Below are positions 57,235 to 64,000 of a DNA stretch of 64,000 nucleotides, one piece after another (the first letter of the stretch is position 1; each line of letters opens with the position of its first letter). Where the stretch lies: assembly GCA_024760905.1 (NCBI GenBank), contig CM045745.1, forward strand, positions 3,390,282 through 3,454,281, written 5' to 3'. The position numbers and the translations under genes were made by a program. The notes below the pieces were generated by a model. That model was not told the DNA's origin. It saw only the letters and a program-made list of their open reading frames with translations, and made no database searches. Source of the DNA: Plotosus lineatus. Taxonomy: Eukaryota; Chordata; Actinopteri; Siluriformes; Plotosidae.

Positions 57235-58179
57235 CTGTCCACGACATCCTCCCGAGGTGTGCCGGCCGAGGGTGATCAGTCCTGGGCCAGAGACTGGTTA
57301 GCTATCCACTGCTGATCTCTTTTCTTCCAAAGCCATTGTGAGGCTAATTCTGCTTGCCTGCAGACATCTGTTATCGCCCGTTTCCTTGTCATGCCCGGGA
57401 TGCCAAGTACTCCATAGGCTCTCCAGAGTGACTGCCCGGCAAAGCCCCGACTGCAAACCTCGACAGGGAGGTTCCAGGTCTTCCAGCCTCTCTGTCGAGA
57501 CACGTCCAATAGCGGTTCATATTTGGCCTTCTTTCTCTCGTGTGCCTCTTCCATTCTCTCTTCCCATGGCACTGTCAGTTCAATCAGCACTCTCTTTTTA
57601 GTGGCTCTTGACAGCAAACAGCACGTTGGGACGCAAAGTAGTGGTGGCGACTTCTGGTGGGAATCTCACCCGCTTCTTGAAATCGACCTGCAGTTCCCAG
57701 TCTCCTGCTGTCACCAGAAGACCAGTGTCTGTAGACCTCTTATTAGCGGGTGCAGCTCCCCCCTCTCTGACACAGTTGATGAAGGTCAGCTTTGTCTGAG
57801 CTGTTGGCTTCTTCCTCCGCGCCACATCTAGGCTGACCGCAATCTTGCCGAGGATCTCGTCATTTCGCCATCGGTATCTTCCGTCCGTCAGTGCCAGTCT
57901 GCAAGATGATAGAATGTGTTCCAGGTTTGCTGGTCTACCGCATAACTTGCAGGTAGGGTCTTCAGTGAGCTTCCAGGTTCTGAGGTTGACTGGTGTGGGC
58001 AGTACATCATAAACAGAGCACAGGAGAAATCCAATTCCACCTTCCACATGTCGCTCCAAGACATCCTCCTTGACTGGACCCCTTCCCATCTCAACCAACT
58101 GCCCTGTTTTTTTCCTTTTTATTCTATTTATTTTTGTGTTGTTATTTTTCTTTTCTTCTTTCCTGTTCTTTTTTGCCAT
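57235..58179 (-). mobile_element. LINE 3' part with zinc knuckle and restriction-like endonuclease
   Basis: Two minus-strand frames meet near 57605. The first (57598-58179) reads VKEDVLERHVEGGIGFLLC, CKLCGRPANLEHILSSC (a CxxC...H...C knuckle) and QVDFKKRVRFPPEVATTTLR. The second (57276-57617) reads TKKRVLIELTVPWEERMEEA, HERKKAKYEPLLDVSRQRGW and MTRKRAITDVCRQAELAS. The RP(N)...ELTVPW...KKAKYE order is that of the C-terminal PD-(D/E)xK nuclease of R2/NeSL-type non-LTR elements. One frameshift separates the halves and the RT proper is absent. Confidence 0.78.
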
Positions 58180-58997
58180 GTTAAGGAATGTATGGCTGTA
58201 AATGCATCATTTTCTTTCCGTTTTTTTTCCATTCATGTACTTAATTGATCCCTTTTTTTGTTTTGTTGTTTTATTCACCTTTTCTCGTCATTTTTCAGAA
58301 CACCGTGTGGTTTTGATCCTTTTGGAAATGTATCACAATAAATACATAAATAAATAAAGTAAATAAATAAAATAAATAAATGCAGAAGGTTCAGGAGGTT
58401 GCGATGTTCTCTGGGTGGCGCTCACTGACAGTGACAATGAACCTATTAACCAGATTAGATCAAGACCATAAATAGGTGTTTGCTGTTGTGTGGCTTTTGC
58501 CAGGAAACGCAAGCTACTCACGACCTTTAAAAGTCTTCACTGTGGAGTAAAGAACATCTGTGCCAAGTTTCATGCTTTTTTTCCTCCTCTGAGCAATTCT
58601 ATCTGAATATTGTACCGTCGTCTAAACACTTCTTTGACCACAGATGAGTAAATAAAAGAATTTAGACGATTCGTAAAGAAATATTTAAGTACAAAACTTT
58701 TGTAGCCAGTTAGATAAAAAAAATGCTTTCACTCCATGACCTTTCATTCATGTACTCTGTCCAGGTATTTTATCTCTTCGTGTTATTAAATATACATATA
58801 CATGATGCATCTTCAAATGTTTTAATATTCACAATAATTACAACAATTAACATACAATAGATAAAAATAATTTATTATTAATAGTTGAGCAATTCCTCCT
58901 GTTTGGTGTGATGATGAAACGTTTGCTTTGTGCGTAAAGCGTGAACAGAGCAGGCTTGCATTTCCATCCTTAGCATAAAGTCGCCTGAGATAGGCTC

Positions 58998-59028
<31 letters not shown>

Positions 59029-59156
59029 AGGTCTCTTCCAGCAGCCTGACTGCCCACCCACGGACCCTACCTGATCTGTTCATTACACTCCTGCATTTCG
59101 AGACGTTGAGCCACTCAGACAAGCTGCAGTAAAACAGTGAGGTCTGTTTCCAGAAC
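58180..59156. other. amph-TRGV intergenic region, no gene recognised
   Basis: Contains an (AAATA)n run at 58336-58380 and a (CA)n run at 59001-59029. 58384-59000 looks unique. Any V-segment promoter would lie just upstream of 59157; no octamer or TATA box was identified with confidence. Confidence 0.6.
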
Positions 59157-59205
59157 ATGACCATGAACAGCTCGACAACCTCGTGTGTTCTGCTGGCTCT
59201 AATCG
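59157..59205 (+). CDS. TRGV: TCR gamma variable segment, leader exon
   Basis: ATG at 59157 opens MTMNSSTTSCVLLALI plus one base before a GTGAGC donor. A second ATG at 59163 is also possible. The hydrophobic SCVLLALI continues after splicing into GCVIA, giving a normal signal peptide. The short leader exon, 94-bp intron and V exon form the standard layout of an Ig/TCR variable gene. Confidence 0.85.
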
Positions 59206-59299
59206 GTGAGCTCGCACCCACTGAAATACTAAAAGGAGCATCTTTATTCACATTATCATGGTGTTTTTTTTCTATGGAATAACGCTTTCCTTCGCTTAG

Positions 59300-59537
59300 G
59301 TTGCGTCATTGCGCAGTTATCGCACCCGAAACCGTGGGAAGTCGCGCGCAAAGACAGAGTGAAGCGCATCATCTGTAACGTGGACCAGGCGCACTCCTCC
59401 GCTACAATCTTCTGGTACCGAGCGAGACTCGGAGAGGCCATGCAGCACATTAAAGACGGAAATTCTGCTACTCTTACTCTCACGAGCGTGAGTGACAAGG
59501 ACGCGGCCACCTATTACTGCGCGCTGTGGACCGGGGA
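59300..59537 (+). CDS. TRGV: TCR gamma variable segment, V exon (internally shortened)
   Basis: After acceptor CTTTCCTTCGCTTAG the exon reads GCVIAQLSHPKPWEV, then RIICNVDQ (first Cys), IFWYRAR (core Trp), SATLTLTSVSDKDAATYYC and ALWTGD. YYCALW is the typical V-gamma end; human V-gamma-9 also ends CALW. A V(D)J signal with a 23-bp spacer follows directly. Only about 36 residues separate the core Trp and the second Cys, where roughly 55-60 are usual. An in-frame loss of the C'-C''-D strands and CDR2 is therefore inferred. No stop codon is present. It is downstream of amph in the same orientation, as in human. Other Ig/TCR V types are possible from sequence alone; synteny favours gamma. Confidence 0.86.
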
Positions 59538-59576
59538 CACGGTTCCAGATCCTCCGCGTCCAGCCGCACAAATACC
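59538..59576 (+). other. V(D)J recombination signal, 23-bp spacer
   Basis: Heptamer CACGGTT (59538-59544; consensus CACAGTG, first three bases intact), a spacer of exactly 23 bp, then nonamer ACAAATACC (59568-59576; one mismatch to ACAAAAACC). It begins directly after the V-region end, where a 23-RSS is expected for TRGV. The two heptamer changes outside CAC may lower recombination efficiency. Confidence 0.85.
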
Positions 59577-59642
59577 TGATTCCTTCCTTTCAGAAAACTC
59601 ACACCCACTTCACAAGCTCACAACAACAACCACTTCATTCAG

Positions 59643-59862
59643 AAACTCAATAATAATCACTTTATTTACAAACAAAATAATAATCACTTTATTTACAAAC
59701 TCAATAATAATAATCACTTTATTCACAAACTAAATAATAATCATTTTATTTACAAACTCAATAATAATCACTTTATTTACAAACTAAATAATAATCACTT
59801 TATTCACAAACTAAATAATAATCACTTTATTCACAAACTAAATAATAATAACTTTATTTACA
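59643..59862. repeat. 27-bp minisatellite, about 8 copies
   Basis: Unit AAACTCAATAATAATCACTT plus TATTTAC, repeated head to tail directly after the TRGV segment. Two further partial units lie beyond the SINE, at 60212-60250. Confidence 0.95.
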
Positions 59863-59869
59863 AGTACAA

Positions 59870-60215
59870 GGGGCAGTGGTGGTCTAGTGGTATAAGGCGC
59901 TGGATCGTTGATCCAAAGGTTGGGGGTTCGAGTCCCACTCTGCACAAGGTTGTCACTGTCGTCGTCCCACCCCCCAGTGCGGCTAACTGGGTTATCAAAG
60001 GCCGGCCATGTCTCTCACTGTCTATGGTGAGAGGTTCATGTAAAAGAACCATTGCTGACTTTCGACAAGAGTAGGCTGCAAAGCCGTCAGCGTGTTTCCA
60101 CCCTGCGATGGCCTGGCGAGTGGGTGTACTCTGCCCTCGCCTAAAGTTGGCTGTGATGGGCGCCAGCCTCCCCGTGACCCTAATTAGGATAAGCGGTTAC
60201 AGAAAATTATGATGA
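59870..60215 (+). mobile_element. tRNA-derived SINE, type B, full length
   Basis: Head GGGGCAGTGGTGGTCTAGTG, B box GGTTCGAGTCC, the same core as type A (CATTGCTGACTTTCGACAAG), then the switch to TGCGATGGCCTGGCGAGTGG and tail GTGACCCTAATTAGGATAAG. It is inserted into the 27-bp minisatellite. It serves as the reference copy for type B. Confidence 0.95.
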
Positions 60216-60251
60216 TAATAATCACTTCATTCACAAACTAAATAATTTTAT

Positions 60252-60310
60252 TATTTATTTTTATGATTAATTTTATTTATTTATTTATTTTATTATTTAT
60301 ACACTTTATT
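60252..60310. repeat. (TTTAT)n-rich low-complexity run
   Basis: TTTATTATTTATTTTTATGA-type sequence, the end of the minisatellite zone. Confidence 0.8.
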
Positions 60311-60539
60311 TACAAATGTAATTTAAACGGTATGAAATTCTCACATTCTTTTTCAACACTGTCCCTCATAGTTTCCCTTTCTTGTGCAGGTGCGCTTATT
60401 TTTAACATTAGATTGTTTTTAAGACATTCAATGAAAATAATATTCATTAATTCAGAATGATATTTCAAAAGGTTTTTTGAAGTGACCCAGTAAAGCATTT
60501 AATTGATTTTCCTGTAATGCTCTGTTGTATTTGGGGATG

Positions 60540-60845
60540 GACTCCGTTGTAGTGCTTAAGATGTCGGCCCCATAGCAACAATTCAGGTCCTGGGTTTGAG
60601 TCTCGGGCTTGGCAGCGACATCTCTGAGTTTTCGGGTCCTTCGGGTGTTTCCTCCGGGCACTCTGGTTTCCATCCACAGTCTAAGCTGTTCCAAAGTGTA
60701 CCTGGGAATGAGGGCAAATTTTGTGTGTGTGTTGGTCGTGTGATGAAATCACTGTCCAAGGTGTACCCCACCTCTCTCGGCTGAGAGAGGCTCCACCCTC
60801 CTTATGACCCCGTAGGATTAAGCGCTTTTGCAAATGGATTGATGG
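60540..60845 (+). mobile_element. tRNA-SINE-like repeat with L2-like end
   Basis: GGTCCTGGGTTTGAGTCTCG (B-box-like), GTTTCCTCCGGGCACTCTGG, AGGTGTACCCCACCTCTCTC and AGGATTAAGCGCTTTTGCAA with a GATGGACGGA end. This is a diverged fish SINE of the 31590 family with an L2-type tail. Confidence 0.65.
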
Positions 60846-60942
60846 ACGGACAGCACAAGCTCGAACCTTGTAGACTGGCCCTTTCTGTTTGCATGTGTGT
60901 CCACTGGTGCTTCCTCACACGGTCCAAAAACACTTACACACG

Positions 60943-61231
60943 TCTTCTTCTTCTTTTTCTTTCAGCTGTTCCCTTTTTCAGAGTAAATAATCGCATGTTT
61001 GATTTGACGCAGGCTTTTAGGTCGATGCCCTTCCTGACACAACCCTTTAGCAATTGACAGAAACACGCAGACGGCGATGCAGCTCCTCTTTACTAAAGTC
61101 AGCAATAGTTAATGAACCTCTCACCATAGAGAGTGAGAGACATGGTCGGCCTTTGATAACATAGTTAGCTCCACTGGGGGGGGGACAGTGGCAACCTTGC
61201 GGAGAGTGGGATTCGAACCCCCAACCTTAGA
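60943..61231 (-). mobile_element. tRNA-derived SINE, type A
   Basis: Tail CTTCTTTTTCTTTCAGCTGT, body (CTTTACTAAAGTCAGCAATA) and reversed B box (GGGATTCGAACCCCC). The end of the tRNA head is lost. Confidence 0.87.
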
Positions 61232-61396
61232 TTGTCTTCTTCTAACCAAGAAGAAGAAGAGGAAGAAGAAGAAAATGGGGTTGCAGGCTGGAAACCAACC
61301 CAAAACTGATTCATAATTAAAAAAACAGTCGGACATCTTCTCTGGTCCTTTTATTTCACGATAGATCGAACACAATTTCTGACTTTATATATCTAT

Positions 61397-61521
61397 AGCA
61401 GGGGTCACCAACCTTTTTGAAACTGAGAGCTACTTCTTGGGTACCAATTAAAGCAAAGGGCAACCAGGTCGACACACACTTGTGACATAATAAATTTGCT
61501 CAATTTACCTTTAATTATATG
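61397..61521. mobile_element. hAT-like terminal fragment
   Basis: CAGGGGTCACCAACCTTTTT followed by GAAACTGAGAGCTACTTC is a typical Charlie-type hAT terminus. It is cut by the RTE LINE at 61522, so only one end is in view. Confidence 0.6.
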
Positions 61522-64000
61522 ATCTTCTTCTTTTCCTTTCGGCTTTTCCCTTCATGGGTCGCCACTGCGAATCATCTGCCTCCATCTCACCCTATCCTTT
61601 GCATCTTCTTCTCTTACACCAATGACCTTCATGTCCTCCTTCACCACATCCATAAATAGTCTCTTTGGTCTTCCTCTAGGCCTTTTGCCTGGTAGTTCCA
61701 GCCTCAGCATCCTATTACCAATATACTCACTATCCCTCCTCTGTACATGTCCAACCTATCTCAATCTAGCCTCTCTGACTTTGTCTCCAAAACGTCTTAC
61801 ATGTGCTGTCCCTCCGATGTGCTCATTCCTAATCCTATCCATCCTCGTTACTCCCAAAGAGAACCTCAACATTTTCATCTCTGCTACCTCCAGCTCTGCC
61901 TCCTGTCTTTTCCCCAGGGCCACTGTTTCTAAACCATACAACATCGTTGGCCTCAACACCGTCTTGTACACTTTTCCTTTCATTCTTGCCGATACCCTCC
62001 TATCACACATCACATCGGACACTTTTCTCCAACCATTCCAACCTGCCTGCACACGCTTCTTGACCTCTTTTCCACACTCTCCATTGCTCTGGATTGTTGA
62101 GCCTAAGTACTTAAAATCCTCCACCTTTCTTATCTCTGCTCCCTGTAACCTCACCGTTCCTCTTGGGTCCTTGTCATTCATGCACATGTATTCTGTCTTA
62201 CTGAGGCTAATCTTCATTCCCCTCCTTTCCAGGGCATACCTCCACCTCTCTAGAGTTTCCTGCACTTGTTCTCTGCTCTCACTACAGATCACAATGTCAT
62301 CTGCAAACATCATAGTCCATGGGGAATCTTGTCTAACCTCGTCTGTCAGCCTGTCCATCACCACAGCAAACAAGAAGGGGCTGAGAGCTGACCCTTGATG
62401 CAGTCCCACCTCCTCCTTGAACTCTTGTGTCACACCGACAGCACACCTCACCACTGTCTTACATCTCTCATACATGTCCTGCACCACTCTAACATACTTC
62501 TCTGCCACTCCAGACTTCCTCATGCAATACCACAGTTCTTCTCTCGGCACCCTGTCATATGCTTTCTCCAGATCCACAAAGGCACAATGTAGCTCCCTCT
62601 GACCTTCTCTGTACTTCTCCATTAATATCCTCAAGGCAAACACTGCATCTGTGGTGCTCTTTCTTGGCATGAAACCAAACTGTTGTTCACAAATGCTGAC
62701 CTCTGCCCTTAGTCTAGCTTCCACTATTCTTTCCCATAACTTCATCGTATGGCTCATCAACTTTATCCCTCTGTAGTTGCCACAACTCTGCACGTCTCCC
62801 TTGTTCTTAAAAATGGGCACCAGCACACTTCTCCTCCATTCCTCTGGCATCCTCTCACTCTCTAAGACCTTGTTAAATGTTCTTGTCAGAAAATCTACTG
62901 CTACCTCTCCTAGACACTTCCATACCTCCACCAGTCATCAGGACCAACTGCCTTTCCACTCTTCATCCTCTTCAATGCCCTCCTCACTTCACCCTTACTA
63001 ATCTTTGCTACTTCCTGGTCCTCAACAGTCACCTCTTCTACTCTTTTTTTCTCTCTCATTTTCCTCATTCATCAGTTCTTCAAAGTACTCTTTCCATCTT
63101 CCCAGCACACTTCTGTCATCAGTCAATACATTTCCCTCTGTCCTTTATCAATCTAACTTGCTGCACGTCCTTCCCATCTCTATTTCTCTGCTGTGCCAAC
63201 CTCTATAAATCATTTTCTCCCTCCTTACTTTCCAACCGAGCATACAAGTCATCAAATGCGCTCTGTTTGGCCTTTGACACTGTTAGCTTTGCCTTACGCT
63301 GTGTCTCCCTGTACTCGTGTTTACTCTCTTCGGTTTTCTCAATGTCCCACTTCTTCTTAGCCTCTTCCTTTATACACACTCCTGCACTTCCTCATTCCAC
63401 CACCAAGTCTCCTTATCTACTTTCCTTCCAGATGACACACCAAGTATTCTCCTACCTGTCTCCCTGATCACATTAGCTGTAGTTGTCCAGTCATCTGGAA
63501 GCACTTCCTGACCACCCAAAGCCTGTTTCAACTCCTCCTTGAAGACAACCTGACACTCTTCCTTTTTCAGCTTCCACCACTTTGTCTTCTGCTCTGCCTT
63601 TGCCTTCTTCACCTTCCTCACCATCAGCATCATCCTGCACACCACCATCCTATGCTGTTTGGCAACACTCTCACCCGCTACAACTTTGCAGTCACTGACT
63701 TCCTTTAAATTACATCGCCTGCACAAGATGTAGTCTACCTGTGTGCTCCTACCTCCGCTTTTATAAGTCACCCTATGCTCCTCTCTCTTCTGGAAGAGAG
63801 TATTCACCACAGCCATTTCCATCCTTTTTGCAAAATCTACCAACATCTGTCCTTCTGCGTTCCAGTCCTGGATACCAAACCTACCCATCACGTCCTCGTC
63901 CCCTCTGTTTCCTGCACCAACATGTCCATTGAAGTCTGCCCCAATGACCACTCTTTCACCTCTGGGGGTACTCTGCATCACTTCATCTAACTCCCTCCAG
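61522..64000 (-). mobile_element. RTE-type LINE, runs off window end
   Basis: From the 3' tail at 61522 the minus strand encodes a 391-codon RT stretch (61756-62931: [60 protein letters not shown]) and endonuclease (63370-63981: GADFNGHVGAGNRGDEDVMG, VDYILCRRCNLKEVSDCKVV). Frame breaks lie near 62935 and 63060-63370. The 5' end is beyond 64000. Confidence 0.95.

Noticed and set aside
57598..58179. A small host zinc-finger protein
   Set aside because: The CxxC...H...C knuckle and the following domain continue, after one frameshift, into a LINE-type restriction-like endonuclease.
59256..59571. Minus-strand ORFs of 84 codons over the TRGV exon
   Set aside because: They are antisense to a V exon with intact splice sites and RSS on the plus strand.

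Overview
The window is vertebrate genomic DNA, almost certainly from a ray-finned fish. It contains interrupted genes with canonical GT/AG introns, Rex3-like and RTE-type LINEs, two fish-type Tc1 elements, hAT and Tigger-like DNA transposons, tRNA-derived SINEs and very many (TA)n and (CA)n microsatellites. There are no bacterial-style operons, and most long open reading frames are transposon relics. The species cannot be named from the sequence. No search or alignment was run; family names rest on recognised motifs.

Two host genes are supported. The main one is the 3' two thirds of amphiphysin (amph), + strand, 1798-47800. I place 16 firm exons, one 9-nt microexon candidate and one 33-nt exon candidate. 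They run from the end of the BAR domain through the clathrin/AP-2 binding region to the SH3 domain, which is split over 38609-38710 and 47696-47800. The 5' exons lie outside the window. Apart from the first intron (phase 2), every intron is phase 0, so the central exons are all cassette-like. The standout is a 2,853-nt exon (25548-28400). It carries a degenerate 9-residue (27-bp) tandem repeat of about 44 units, rich in DPF/NPF/DxF endocytic motifs. It resembles an Eps15-type AP-2 binding array built into amphiphysin.

The second host gene is a T-cell-receptor gamma variable segment at 59157-59576, same strand, 11.4 kb downstream. It has a leader exon, a V exon ending in YYCALW and a 23-RSS. 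AMPH is also adjacent to TRG, in the same orientation, in human, so this is conserved synteny. The V exon lacks about 20 residues of the FR2/CDR2/FR3 region.

Layout: 1-21042 is upstream flank plus a 19-kb intron packed with nested transposons. 21043-25547 holds five to six small exons and an internally deleted RTE LINE. 25548-28400 is the giant exon. 28401-38710 holds small acidic E/T/P-rich exons, SINEs and microsatellites. 38711-47695 is the last intron, holding a full-length RTE LINE and a Gypsy-like LTR element interrupted by Rex3. 47696-49062 is the last exon and 3' UTR. 49063-59156 is intergenic, with an RTE/Rex3 nest and a restriction-like-endonuclease LINE. 59157-59576 is TRGV. 59577-64000 is a minisatellite, SINEs and an RTE LINE that runs off the end.

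The repeats form a partly interlocking system. One tRNA-headed SINE occurs with two different 3' tails. One tail matches the 3' end of the local RTE LINE, and that SINE also carries a piece resembling the LINE 5' end. Short internally deleted derivatives of the same LINE share one deletion junction. These relations are visible within the window and are the main mobile-DNA findings.
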